In this document: in pieces, positions 23,635 to 36,727 of the stretch | Layout: each line of letters starts with the position of its first letter | How positions within the stretch are numbered: position 1 is the stretch's first letter | Origin: Glomus cerebriforme | Taxonomy: Eukaryota; Glomeromycota; Glomeromycetes; Glomerales; Glomeraceae | Assembly: GCA_003550305.1 (NCBI GenBank) | Contig: QKYT01000283.1 | Coordinates: 70,762 to 134,081 of the forward strand | DNA: 63,320 nucleotides | Direction: 5' to 3' | Notes under the pieces: generated by a model | Database searches by the model: none | What the model saw: only the letters and a program-made list of their open reading frames with translations | What the model was told of the DNA's origin: nothing | Translations under genes and position numbers: made by a program

Positions 23635-25426
23635 ATGATTAAGAAATGTAATGAATGCATTCGAAGAAAACCTTTACGTAAAATTGATCAGATTTGTTAC
23701 AAATGTTATAAAACAAAAACGGTTACACTGAGTGGAAATAAAGTTGTTGATGATTTTATAAGATATACATTAAATAATCATAATGAAAAAGTTATGAAAA
23801 TGGAATTTGTTCCCTATGATAGATTCAAACATGTAGAATTTATTGCTGAAGGGGGATTTAGCAAAATTTATAAAGCCACTTGGATTGATGGTTCAATAGT
23901 TGATTGTAGTAATAAAAATCAAAAGTTTAATGGTTATGAAATGATAGTTGCTCTCAAGGAACTTAATGATTCTAAAAACATAAGATCTAAAGAGTTAAAT
24001 GAGGTTAGAGTAATCCTATATTAATTTTTTATTCATATTAGATAAATAAATTAATTTTAAATTTTTTGTGTTTTAGCTCAAAATATTTTATAATCTTAGA
24101 ACGCCATATTTTAGTTACATTAATAAATATTATGGAATTACTCAACATCCTATCACCAAAAATTTTATGATAATTACAAAATATTATGAAAAAGGAGATT
24201 TAACACATTATATAATTAATAAATTCTTTAATATTGGATGGAATAATAAGTTCATTCTATTAATTTCTATTATACGTGGACTTAAAATCCTACATGACGC
24301 AAATATTATTCATAAAGATTTTCATAGCGGAAATATTTTTATTACTGATGATACATATAATGCAAATATAATAGATTATTTGGTTTTTAATTCAAGATCA
24401 ACAGGAATAGCAGTAACAGGTGATTTTGGAGTAAGTAAATCTGCAATAGATGATGATGAGAATGAGATTTATGGAATTATTCCATACGTTGCTCCAGAAG
24501 TTTTTCAAGGACAAAAATATACTAAAGCTTCAGATATATATAGTTTTGGTATGATTATGTGGGAATTAATGATAGGTAGAAGACCTTTTTGGGACAAAAA
24601 TCATGACATAGATCTTATTATTGAAATATGTGATGGACTTCGTCCTCCAATTTTTACAAATGCACCTGAAAATTATATTGAATTAATGAAATTATGTTGG
24701 CATTCTGATCCAAATAAAAGGCCGACATCTACTGAATTAGAAGAATATATTTTAAAAGTTCTTTGTCATAAAGAACTTTCATATTCTTATATCAATCCAA
24801 CTAATATTATAAGATCGCCAAATATTGGACCTTTAACAACGTATAATCCAGGTGCTGTATATAAAAGTAGATCTTTGAGTGTAATGATAAAATCTGCAAA
24901 ATTTATCAGAAATTTAAAAATTCAAGGTAAGAGTTATAAAATCATCTTTAAAAATATAAATAAATCATTGCTTTTATATTTTTATTATTAATAAATCATG
25001 TCGTATTAAGATAAAGAAAGAAAGTTTGACGATAATTGGACTGAAAATAATATTAATGATGGTAAAAAAACTCATATATCTTATAAAAAACTATTGATTA
25101 ATTTAATGTTAACTTTTTTTTTAAAAATAAAAAAAAACAGATAGAAACATTAAAAAAATTAAATTGCATAAAAATAATGGTAAATCTTTTTTTTTTTATT
25201 ATCCTATTTTTACAATATATAATATAATTCTTAATCAAATTTAACTTTTTTAGAATATTGGACAAAAGAATTTGAATTTGATATTGACAGTAATATTAAT
25301 TCTAGTAATTCTAACAATAATGGTAAGTAAATTTAATAATATTTATTTATTTTAATTAAATTCATAAAATAATTTGTTATTTTTTAATTAGATTATATCA
25401 CCAAAGAAATCGAGTTTGATATTTAA
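23635..25426 (+). CDS. TKL-like protein kinase with N-terminal Cys motif and micro-exon tail
   Basis: Six exons: 23635-24003, 24077-24926, 25011-25061, 25141-25179, 25254-25322 and 25392-25426, total 470 residues. The N-terminus has C5xxC8 and C21xxC24, a possible zinc knuckle common in this kinase family. The kinase has AEGGFSKIYKA, Lys108, HKD at 202-204 with HSGN, DFG at 239-241, APE at 262-264 and CWHSDPNKRP; all catalytic residues are present. The tail is built from three tiny phase-1 exons whose lengths (51, 39, 69) are multiples of three, then a last exon. The last two encode the repeated peptides TKEFEFDI and ITKEIEFDI. The ending is chosen because TKEIEFDI recurs and every junction keeps phase. 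A simple read-through stop after 24926 would give a shorter product. The partner and pathway are unknown. Confidence 0.82.
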
Positions 25427-26464
25427 TTCTCTTTGAAGGTTTAAATTTCAACTTCAAGTTTAGTTTTTTTAACTAATTAGAATTCTTTTTTTTTTTTTGG
25501 TTTATTAATTATTTATTAAGAATAATGAAATTATGTTTTTTATTTTATTTTGCATTCAAATTTATAAAAAAAAACAATAAATAAATATTGACATCAATGA
25601 ACTTTTTTTAAAAAATAAAGCAATTGGAACAATAAATATTCTTCTCAATGTGAATTTTATGTGAGCAATATCTCATCAAAGTTTTTTTCTTTAATCAAAG
25701 TTCAGAAGTGACGCCAAAACAGTCATACCGTAGTAAGCGATATCTTTTTGTGTATTTTGATCGCGTAAAAGAAGTGTACAATAATATTCCTTGATAGAGA
25801 AAAAGATAATATTTGCTTAAAGTTTTATCAAGATTTTAAGATTTAAAGTGATATTTCATTATATATCGGCATATAAAGCTTTCAGCTAAATTAGTAATTG
25901 ATTATGCTTAAATAATTTAACATGACGCAAAGGCCAAATTTTTTATTCCAGTTTTTATTTGCAATTGGTCAATAAAATGTAGGATTTAGTTATCTATTGA
26001 AGATTGTAATGTTCAGTTACAGATGAATCAATTTATCTTGCTGCTGTCTATTAAAATTTGAAAATAAACTTCTTATATTTTAGCTATATTGAAAACTAAA
26101 TTGTCATTAAAGCACCAGTAAATCAATAAATAAAAACATTAACAAATATTGTCTTTTTACATCTACTCTAAAAAAAAAATGAACTTCAGCGGTAGAAAAA
26201 AAATAATCTGTTCAGGATTTCTTCCACAGTGATTGATGAAGAGTTCCCACAAATCAAACCTAAAAAGTAAAGAACGAACATTAGTACGTCCCAGAAGTTA
26301 AAAAATCACATCATTTCTGAGGCTGTTTTCGCATTTTTGAAGTTCCTAAAATAAAACAGCCTTCTTATTGGTCAATAAATCGTAAAAAATATATATATAT
26401 ATATATTTATATTAACTTATAAATTGATATTATGGTATTAATATGTTTTTAAAGCGGGTTTTTG

Positions 26465-26495
<31 letters not shown>

Positions 26496-26744
26496 AAACG
26501 AATTCATTGAGATAATTGAATAAATATTATAATAAAAAAAAATTTTTACAAAAATGCATTTTTTGTTGTTTTTTTAGTCACACACTAAATTAGTTAGTAT
26601 TACAAGCCGTAAACATTTGGCCGTATTACGTATTTTAAGTAATACGCCCGTTTATTAATTAGTAAGTACAATGAAATTCTGCCGATCAATAATTGAGTAA
26701 CTCACTCCATTGAATTAAAATCTTTTAACAAAAATATCGTTAAA
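25427..26744. other. Intergenic, upstream of the large kinase-Sel1-MACPF gene
   Basis: No gene seen. It contains a short (AT)n run at 26391-26408, a long poly-T near 26470-26492, and a small palindrome about 100-130 bases before the next gene (CGTATTAC, nine-base loop, GTAATACG, near 26622-26650) which may be a regulatory site. Confidence 0.45.
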
Positions 26745-29700
26745 ATGTCAAATGAAACCGACTTTAAAGAATCAAACGTTTATATTGATTGGTTAGAAAA
26801 TTCAATTACTAATGAATATTTAAATTATTATGAATATTCAGAATTTAAAAACATAGAACCGATAGGACGTGGTTCATATGGAAGTGTCGTTCGTGCTAAT
26901 TGGAAAAGTACCAATAGATTTTTCGCTTTAAAAACTTTTAATAATGATAAAATAACGTTAAAAGAAGTATTCAATGAGGTATGAAATTTATGATAATCTT
27001 AAATTTTGTAATAATTTTTTATTAACGAATTGAATTTTAAATTCATTGCAGATAAAATTACGAAGAGAGGTTTGTTTTAATGAAAATATTTTGCGATTCT
27101 ATGGGATTACAAAGATAGAAACTGGTGGGTTATAACATGTATTTATCATTAAGTTTCCTTTTAATATAAGCAAGATTTATTTTTCTTTTATAGATGCAGA
27201 GAAAAAATACTATTTACTAGTTTTGGAATATGCTGATGGCGGTACATTAAATAATTATTTAAATAATCATTTTAACGAACTTTGTTGGAGCGATAAATAT
27301 CTATTAGCATTTCAATTAGCAAGTGCCGTCGAATTTATGCATAATCGTGATATCATTCATCGTGACCTGGTAATTTATAAATTAATTTCTTCAATTTACT
27401 TTATTATAATTTTTTTTAAAATATTAACTTTTATTTAATTAAAAGCATGCAAACAATATACTTATACATCGGAAAAAAATTAAGGTAGCAGATTTTGGTT
27501 ACTCGAAACAAATTGCTGAATCAAATGATATGTCGGAATTGTTTGAGATAATACCTTATATAGATCCTAAAAGTTTTAATTATCATAGTTTTAATAAAAT
27601 CGAAATTTACGAGTTAAACAAAAAATCTGATGTGTATAGTGTAGGAGTTTTGATGTGGCAAATTTCAAGTGGATATCGACCTTTTTATCCAGAAGGTGTT
27701 CATTATGATATATCTTTAGTCTTAGCTATACGAGAAGGAAAAAGGGAAAAAATTATTGATTACACTCCTATTGAATATAGTAACTTATATACAGGTAATG
27801 ATATTTATCATCTTTTTAAAAATATTAATTCTTTAAAGAAAACCTTAACAATATTGAATTATAAATAGAATGTTGGAAATATGAACCAAATGAGCGTCCA
27901 AATATGCGGGATATTCTTTCAATCCTTAATAAGATAACATTTCCTGATAAAATTATTAATAAAGAATTGATGTTAAATAAAGAATTAAATGTTAGTAGTA
28001 TTAGCAACCCAATATCACAATTCCCCAAGAAAGATCAGGCCAAGCATGTCTTGGTGAATAACGAGGAGAAAAATGAGGAGCATTACGCATTTCAAACAAA
28101 TGCAATAATGGATCCCAAAATATATTCATCAAATATATCAATTCAACCGAATTTATCATATGTGTCAATATTTGACAAACTTAATAATATAGTTATTGAA
28201 AAGTTAATTACAGTTATAAATAGAAAATATGATAAAGAAGTCATTAATTTCAACCAATTTCAGCAGTTTATTAATCAACAAATATTGGAATTAAATCAAA
28301 GTCCAGATTACCTAATTAAATGGCTATCAAATAATCAAGATAATCCGCAAAATACTTATTTACTAGGATTATTTTATTATTATAATATTGGTATAAAAAA
28401 AAATAGCGTTGAAGCATTTAAATTATTTTTACAAGCATCTGAGAAAAATCATTCAATTGCACAAGTTTATCTTGGGAAATGTTATAATGATGGATATGGA
28501 ATTGAGTGCAATAAATATTTAGCATTTAATTGGTATCAGAAATCCACCGAGAATGAAAGCATTGTTGGTCAATTTTATTTAGGAACTTGTTATGAATATG
28601 GTATCGGAATTGTGAAGGATGTATTAAAATCAGTATATTGGTATCAAAAAGCAGCCAACAATGGAAATATGACCGCAAAACTTCATCTAGCAAATTGTTA
28701 TAGATTAGGAAAAGGAATTGATAAAGATGAGAAAAAAGCATTTGATTTAATAAAAAATTTAGCAGAAAAAGAATATGTAGATGCACAATTTCAACTTGGA
28801 TATTATCATTATAAAGGAATTGGAACTGAAGTTGATAAATCAAAAGCATATGAAGTATACAAAATAACTGCAGATAAAGGTTATGATGATGCAATATATA
28901 ATTTAAGTATATTATATCAATTAGGAGAAGGAATTGATAAAAATGAGAAAAAAGCATTTGACTTAATAAAAAATCTAGCAGAAAAAGAAGATTTAAATGC
29001 TCAATTTCAACTTGGATATTATCATAATAAAGGAATTGGAACTGAAGTTGATAAATTAAAAGCATATGAATTATACAGAATAGCTGCAGAAAAAGGTCAT
29101 AATGATGCACAATATAATTTGAGCAAATGTTATGAATTAGGAAAAGGGATTGATAAAGATGAGAAAAAAGCGTTTGAATTAGTAAAAAATTTAGCAGAAA
29201 AAGAATACTTAAATGCTCAATTTCAACTTGGATATTATTATGATAAAGGAATTGGAACTGAAGTTAATAAATCAAAAGCATATGAATTATACAAAATAGC
29301 TGCAAAAAAAGGACACATTATTGCAAAATACAATTTAAGTTTATTATATCAATTAGGAGAAGGTGTTGATAAAGATGAGAAAAAAGCATTTGAATCAATA
29401 AAAAATTTAGCAGAAAAAGAATATATAAATGCTCAATTTCAACTTGGATATTATTATGATAATGGAATTGGAACTGAAGTTAATAAATCAAAAGCATATG
29501 AATTATACAAAGTAGCTGCAGAAAAAGGTCATGATGATGCACAATATAATTTGGGCAAATGCTACGAATTAGGAAAAGGGATTGATAAAGATGAGAAAAA
29601 AGCGTTTGAATTAATAAAAAATCTAGCAGAACAAGAATATTTAAATGCTCAATTTCAACTTGGATATTATTATGATGAAGGAATTGGAACTGAAGTTAAT

Positions 29701-32679
29701 AAATCAAAAGCATATGAATTATACAAAGTAGCCGCAGAAAAAGGTCATGATGATGCACAATATAATTTGAGTAAATGCTATGAATTAGGAAAAGGAACTG
29801 ATAAAGATGAGAAAGAAGCATTTGAATTAATAAAATATTTAGCAGAACAAGAATATTTAAATGCTCAATTTCAACTTGGATATTATTATGATAAAGGAAT
29901 TGGAACTGAAGTTAATAAATCAAAAGTATTTGAATTATACAAAATAGCTGCAGAAAAAGGTCACATTATTGCACAATATAATTTAAGTTTATTATATCAA
30001 TTAGGAGAAGGAATTGATAAAGACGAGAAAAAAGCATTTGATTTAATGAAAAATTTAGCAGAAAAAGAATATTTAAATGCTCAATTTCGACTTGGTTATT
30101 ACTATGATAAAGGAATTGGAACTAAAGTTAATAAATCAAAAGCATATGAATTATATAAAGTAGCTGCAGAAAAAGGTCATGATGATGCACAATATAATTT
30201 AGGTTTATGTTACGAAAATGGAATTGGCATTAAAAAAAATGAAGCTAAAGCCCTTTATTGGTATCAAAAATCTTCAGAAAATGACATTGGAGAAGATAAA
30301 TCTAAAGTATTTAAAAAATTTGAAAAGCTAGCCAAACACGGATATGTTAGTGCACAAAATAAACTTGGATATTTTTATGAAAATGGTATAAATATAGAAA
30401 AAGATTTAGAAAAATCAATTTATTGGTATAAAAAATCGGCAGAACATGGAAATAAAATCGCATATTATAATTTAGATATAGTTAATACCCAAAATAATCA
30501 AGTGATTCATCAATTGAAATTGAATCATGGTTTATTCTTAGATTGGTGTGATATAAGGCCAAGTACAAAAGCTATTTTAAAGGATGATGGTGAATTAAAT
30601 ATAAGTATATATGATGGTCAGCCTACAGTATACATTACTACAAATGATCCTATTACTTCCGATTTTTTTTTTAATTCTCACGAAGATAATGATGTGAGTA
30701 TTAATTTTCCGATTGCTGAAATCACATATGAGGGTAATTTGTTGGAATCTTTTTCAAAATATATGGATGATGAAAATTTACATAAATTGTATGGACAACT
30801 TTTTGCAAGGAAAACCTTAATTGGCGGTAAATTAATTATCAAAGATTTTAATTCAGCTACTCAAACACAAATAAACGCTTTAAAATTTTATTTATATTGT
30901 GCATATAATTCAGCTAAATATTCTATAGAAATTCCGTTCAATAATTTATTCACTTTAAATCTTTTACCAAAAATAGTAACATTGGGCGGAATAGAGTTAA
31001 ACTCTCATATAAAATTGGTCAAATGGATGAACAATTTGTATCAAGAGGAAGAGAAAAATATTAATATAATATCCTATGATAATCTCATTCCCGTTTCTCA
31101 ATTAAGAAAATCACTAGTAGATGACTCGGTTAATAAAATTCAACCCAATGAGAAGTTAAGTTTAGACGAATGGGTCGGAGATGCGGTGAACAATAATATA
31201 GCGAGTTGGACTGGAGACTTTCATCTTTTTCAGGGATTGTTATTTAATAAAAACTATGAAATAGAAATTAGCAAGAAAATCGCCATCAACTTTATTAAAA
31301 TTCCCAAGGTCAATCCAAGTGATAAATCTTATTTGAAGATTATCAAACCCTCAACAAATTTAGAAGTTAGTTTAATCTCTAATAACATTTTTTCATTTAA
31401 TAATTTAAGCACTTTTCCATCTATCAAAGTTAACAATATTAAAAGTTATACAGATTATATTCATGTTCTAATCAAATGTGAGCGATATGAAATTCTCTTA
31501 AATAAGGATAATATAAGACCAACAAAAGAATTTGAACAAATCATAGAAGAAGCACTTAATAGTATGAAACCTTTAAAAGCTTTACAAAACGTATTTGATG
31601 AATTTGGGCATTTGTTTCCACAAAGAATTATCTTAGGAAGGTCTCTTAAAAATATTATATCAAATCTCTCTTCATTTAATATTGATAATATTAATTTAAA
31701 ATCACCAATATTTGATTCTTTAAAACCATATTTAGATAATTTAAATGTTTCATATCTTTTAACACCAAAAGGAAGAATTATCGAAAAAAGTGATTTACCT
31801 AATTGGATCCAAAATATAAATAATTTGGAAATTATTGAGTTTGACGATGTTATTCCTCTATATAAGTTTCTTGAAGCAGAAAAACAGAATAAAATTGACG
31901 ATATGTTAAAAAATAATTTCAAAATCTTGATGACAGGAATTACTGATTTGAAAGATTTAGATAATAACGATATTGAGTATTACAAACGCATAAATATCGA
32001 ACCATCATTGGAAGATGAAAATTATGAAGTATTTGGATCAGTTATTTCAAGAAATCATTCGAAATTAGAAGAAATTTATGTTAACTTTGGATCATATGAT
32101 TTTAATGGATTCTTCGCATTGATAAAAAAATTGGAAGAAACAAGTATTGATATAAAAGAATGTTACGTTTTATGGATGATTATCGAAAAACCTTCAGAAT
32201 TATTGGTTTTTAGTCCAAGTAATCGAGAATTTCAAGTTGATTGTATTAAAGAATCTATTATATTACGACCTGATAAATCAAACTATTATATTAAAACTTC
32301 TTTTTCGTTATCTCTGGGCAATACAATTTTTGTTCATGCATATTATTCATCAACAAATTATGAACCTAATAATATTATCAAGCTGGTTAAATGGTCATAT
32401 AATTATATTAATTTTCAAATAATCAAATCAACTTATAATACTTATAATGAATCAAGTAATAATTTTTTGACAAATACTGAGAATACTATTGATTTAGACC
32501 TGCATATCTGTGTTTTATGTTCAGATTATAAGAATTTAAAGTTTGATAAGATTGATAATAAAAAAGAAGGGAAACATTCTTTAGATTTATCTGGATATAT
32601 TTTGACTAAAGATAATTTTAATGAAAGTTTATTAGCTGAAATCAATGAAGTTGGTGATTCTAATTATGACACAGTATAA
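26745..32679 (+). CDS. Kinase, Sel1 array, MACPF-like protein, 1880 residues
   Basis: Exons are 26745-26978, 27052-27124, 27194-27369, 27446-27794 and 27869-32679; their summed length is a multiple of three. The kinase (about 30-290) is intact: GRGSYGSV at 41-48, Lys63, HRDLHANN from 158, DFG at 177-179, and [10 protein letters not shown]. About 20 Sel1 repeats follow (about 440-1150), most arranged as alternating A/B pairs of 72 residues. Then come the unnamed module shared with the minus-strand cassette proteins, a MACPF-like core with [12 protein letters not shown] near 1521, a W-I-Q..LEIIEF block, and the beta-rich C-terminal domain. The order kinase-Sel1-MACPF differs from the minus-strand genes, where MACPF precedes Sel1. 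It likely scaffolds partners through Sel1 and acts in the cytosol. It lies 1.8 kb upstream of, and parallel to, the stand-alone MACPF-like gene at 34437. Start: first ATG of the conserved family N-terminus. Confidence 0.88.
28690..30205 (+). repeat. 216-base tandem repeats (paired Sel1 units) within coding sequence
   Basis: Seven copies of a 216-base unit coding for two Sel1 repeats: an A repeat ([20 protein letters not shown] type) and a B repeat ([20 protein letters not shown] type). The anchor GATAAAGATGAGAAAAAAGC recurs every 216 bases from 28720. DNA identity between neighbouring units is visibly very high, more than needed to preserve the protein, so the array expanded recently by unequal exchange. 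Confidence 0.88.
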
Positions 32680-34436
32680 TCTAGGAGTCGTTTCTTTATA
32701 TAAAATTCATGTGATGAGGGTGAGAAATTAACAAATAATAATTGATATAGTCTTTTAACCATTTATTGTACTCTTATAAAGAATCCCAAGTTATCCTATA
32801 TATTATGTGATAAATCATTTAATAATTTAATAAACTCATAGAGAATTTAAATTAAAAATAACCTGCATATGATCATATGTTATAATATACAGTATTAAAG
32901 TAAATATTTCACAATCCTGCCAATGGAAAGATGGTATAATTTTATTTCAAAATCTAATTTTTATAAATAAATAAATTCCGTGGCATTCAACTTTGAAGAT
33001 TTCCCTCATTGATCTTTGATAAATATTTTGTCATTCATATCATGAAAATCTACAGTAAAAATATAAGTTAAAAATAAATTATACTATTTACTTCCTTCTT
33101 TAATTATAATATTTCTTTTTAAAGCTTATGGTTCGTCTAAAGTACAAACTGAACTGAGGAAACTATCCGAAGTATTCCAAAAGTCGAAACCTAACGCTAA
33201 CATGAAACCAATATATCTGTAAAGCAAATTTTAACATTTTATAATGTCAAATTGTCAATAGCATAATTGACTTAAAGTATCTTGTATTCTTATACGACAC
33301 AATGTCATCGTTTTCTCGGGTTATTAAATTATTAATTAAATGTGATTATAACCATCTAAATATTTATTTGCAGCCTTTTCTAATCTTCACCATCGTTACG
33401 CTATTTTCTAGAATTTCTTCAATAATTATATTTACGGATTTACCAAATCTGCTATATTTATTCTGCATCCAAATTTACCAATTATTTAATCTCGTCTATA
33501 AATATAACAAATTGAAATTCAATTTCAACTATGACAAAATAATTTTAATTTTAAATTTAAACTTTAATGAAATTTCGAAAAATCCATTTATTTCCGAAAT
33601 TAAAAATTTGTATTTGTTTATTAATATTGGAAACCTGCGATTTTGATTTGTCCGCTATTACATATTCAATCACCACAATCTTCAAGAACTAATAGTCGAC
33701 TAAAAGATGATCTCTTGAAGCATGTAATGTCTCAAAAATCCAAATAATAAAAAGGATTCATAATTGTATGCCATAGAAATTCAAGCAAGATCCTTAATTT
33801 TACTGTGGCCTACCAATAGGGATGATATACATAAATTAATTAAATACAATTTACTATTTATCTGTTATATTATAACCCGCAGTCCAAACCGCAATTTATA
33901 TTAATTACTAAAATAAATTTTATTTTTATATTTTATTTGACGCAAAAGTAAACAGATACATTCAAAGAACGAAGTTTAGCGAAAAAATATATTGCAAGAT
34001 AAAATTCAAATAAATGTAATTAGACAAAAAGTTTTTTTTTAAATTTTTTTTTTTTTTTGCTTAAACTAAAAGATTCCATTAAAGGAAATAAATGAAACTA
34101 AATCTCCGAAAAAGTATACTGTATAACATCGTGATAATTTGCATTAATTAATTTAATAGAAAAAGTAACCAGAACTGTCAAACCCGCTGAACTGTGGAAC
34201 CCATTACCAATTTTTGATACGGACCGGATCACGATGGTTAAGCCGTTTTTAATTGGTTCTCGACATTAAATTTGTCGATCATTTCATGATTTTTACTATG
34301 CTATTTATGATTGAGGAATTCTGTAGATCTATTTTATTTGTTGTATCGATACACGACACAATTATTGTATCATGTTACATTTAAAAAACCTATTTTTTTT
34401 TTTTTAAAAAAAAAATGTATTTATATTATCTTTAAA
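32680..34436. other. Intergenic, no gene seen
   Basis: Separates two parallel genes. A 114-codon plus-strand frame (33302-33646) is Phe/Ile/Leu/Tyr-rich without domain features and is probably chance. Before the next gene there is a poly-T tract followed by poly-A at 34391-34414. Confidence 0.45.
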
Positions 34437-36492
34437 ATGTCTTCCGAAAATGTATTTATTCGAATTTTAGATGACACACCAGTGACACCACCGCAATATA
34501 GTTTAAAAAAATTAAATTTAACAGATAGCTTACCTGATATTCGTCATAATCATGACATTGATAATATATTATTATTTTCAACTGAAACGAACGATGGTTA
34601 TGCCAAAATAGAACGTGAAGTAGAAAAAAATTTTAATTTAAGAGAAATTATAACAATTAAAAATAATCAGAATATTTTATATCTAATGAAGAAACCATGT
34701 TGGGATATTTATAATAATAATTGTAAATTAGACCATGGATGTTCTATGAGTTTTGATGGAATTAAGAAAGCTATTAAAAGAGCATTTATAATGAAAGATT
34801 GTGAAATAACTGAAATTAAGGCTAGAGGTTATAAAAAAGGTCAACTTGAATTTGAATCAAAAGAAGATTGGATGAAGAAAACCAATTTATTTTTCACGAG
34901 TGATATCAATGTACAAAGTTTTGCAGAATTAGGATTATCGATTGGAAGTTCGCACATTGAAAATTTTGATGATGAAATTAAGTCAATATATAAATATACA
35001 GAACTTGGAAAAGTATCGTTAAATTTTCATAAACATTTAAAACCGACTGACGAATTTATTGAAGAAATAAAAAATGCCATAGATTCTAACGATCCTGATG
35101 AATATAGAAAAATTATTGAGGAATATGGGCAATTTATTCCAACTGAAGTTATTTTAGGAGGAAGAGTTTATTTTAAAGATATCAAAATGTCATCAAAAAA
35201 TTCAACAAATAAATCTAAAGAAGGTTCTACAAATGTAAAGATTGGACCTTTAAATTTCAAAATAGGAAATGCTTTTAGTAATTTAAAAGGAAAATCAAAA
35301 TTTTATAGTTTTAATAACATGAGATTAATCGGAGGAAACCATCCTGAAGGTGAAAATTTTGATGAAAAAGCTTGGATTGAATCTTTAAAAGATTATCAAA
35401 ATTGGGATTGTATAGAACTTAGAAATCCTATTAGTATATTCCAACTTTTACCTGATACATTATGTAAAATACCATATAAATCTATTGGAAAAAGGATTCT
35501 TTATACAAGTATAGAAGATTGCAATTATTTTTTAAATGAACCTGGAAGACATCTAAATCACGAATTAAAGTTACCACAAAATGTATTAAAAACTGTTCAA
35601 AATGTTGATGCTGATTGTGACATCTTTGCGGCAGTTATTGATACTCAAGATTCGAAAAACATTTTTTTCAACTGTCATGTTCTTAAAGTACCAAAAAAAG
35701 AAAATGAGAAACCAGTGAAACCAAGAATTATAATTCATGGAATTCAAAAGAAATTTCAACAACGTAAATTTAAATTGAAAATTAAGATAATGGTTGTTGG
35801 ATATGATATAGGGTTTAATTTTATTCTTCCTAATATTGAAGTAATTGAAAATATTTACGACCCACAAAATCAACACAATTTTAATAGTATGGAATTTATA
35901 CCAAAATATGATTTAATGACGAAAAATATTCCTTTCTTTGGAATTCCTATATTAGAAAATTTGAATTCTCCAAATAAGACCCTTGTCATCGGACATAATT
36001 TTCGCAATATTTCAGATAATGAACTTAAAATAGACATATTTTCTTATTGTTTAAGAAAAAGATGTTTTGTTGAATTACCAAAATTCACTTTTCGCACACT
36101 CGTTATTTTAAATAATCTTACTTCTAATGCTTATGAATCACTTCCCTTTGAGTTTAGTAGATTGAAAAAAACTCCATTCATTGATCTTAAAAAAAAATTT
36201 ACTTCACATTTAAATCCAAAATATATAAGTTTATATCTATCGAAAGATAATTATAAACCATTCTTTTTGAAGCAAAAAATTGGACAAATTAAGATAAAAT
36301 ACGTTGATTGCAATTGTGATGAACCTTGTTTTGTTTGTAAAAACAAAACCTTAAGAATATCAAAAGGTGAAAATAATATCGAATGTATAATATATAATTG
36401 TAAGGTATATATAATTTATCATTTTATTTCGTTTTCAAAATCAATAATTATACTAAATCAAATTATTTTTATTATTAGTGAAAGATTGGTAA
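34437..36492 (+). CDS. Stand-alone MACPF-like protein, 658 residues
   Basis: A paralogue of the proteins at 19401, 49411 and 57077. A main exon 34437-36399 and a small last exon 36479-36492 (donor GTAAGG, acceptor ATTAG) give 658 residues ending LKDW. This length matches the paralogues (654, 656, 658) far better than the read-through frame to 36578. It has the N-terminal L-T-D-S-L-P-D-I-R pattern, the core YGQFIPTEVILGGR at about residue 230, a LIGGNHPE segment with an AWIESLKDYQNW block, and the C-terminal CNCxxxCFVCKNK motif. There is no signal peptide. It is the only copy here without a divergent partner: its upstream neighbour is the parallel kinase-Sel1-MACPF gene. Membrane-pore activity is plausible from the fold but unproven. 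Confidence 0.85.
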
Positions 36493-36597
36493 CTTATAAA
36501 TTAGGATTCTGCACGTTACTTCCAGGCACGTGCGGGACCACAAGAGTTAATAGTGCTCTTGAAGAACCCTACTTCTAATGGGACCCGTTCACTTACC

Positions 36598-36727
36598 CGA
36601 CAGTTATTTCACCGACAGTCATTTCACCGACAGACATTTCCCCGACAGGGTCATTTCACCGACAATCATTTCACNGACAGTCATTTCCCCGACATGATCA
36701 TTTCCCCAACAATCATTTCCCCGACAG
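36598..36727. repeat. Minisatellite of CGACAG-[ACT]-CATTTC-type units
   Basis: About eight imperfect copies of a 15-16 base unit such as CCGACAGTCATTTCAC. Two further copies in reverse complement lie at 37084-37112. The arrangement (array, 350-base spacer, inverted short array, with GGGACCC- and GGGTCTGG-like outer ends) suggests a transposon about 550 bases long with repeat-rich ends. Confidence 0.65.

Noticed and set aside
28526..29110. 194-codon minus-strand frame opposite the 216-base repeats
   Set aside because: Low-complexity shadow of the Sel1-coding plus strand.
33302..33646. 114-codon plus-strand frame
   Set aside because: Composition is that expected of AT-rich DNA (Phe, Ile, Leu, Tyr, Asn), with no domain and no paralogue in the window.
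36493..36578. Read-through end of the stand-alone MACPF-like gene
   Set aside because: A GTAAGG donor at 36400 and an ATTAG acceptor ending at 36478 give a 658-residue product, equal to the paralogues; the read-through tail is intron-like and runs into other sequence.
36598..36727. CRISPR-like array
   Set aside because: Units are contiguous 15-16 base repeats without unique spacers, in a eukaryotic setting; a minisatellite fits.
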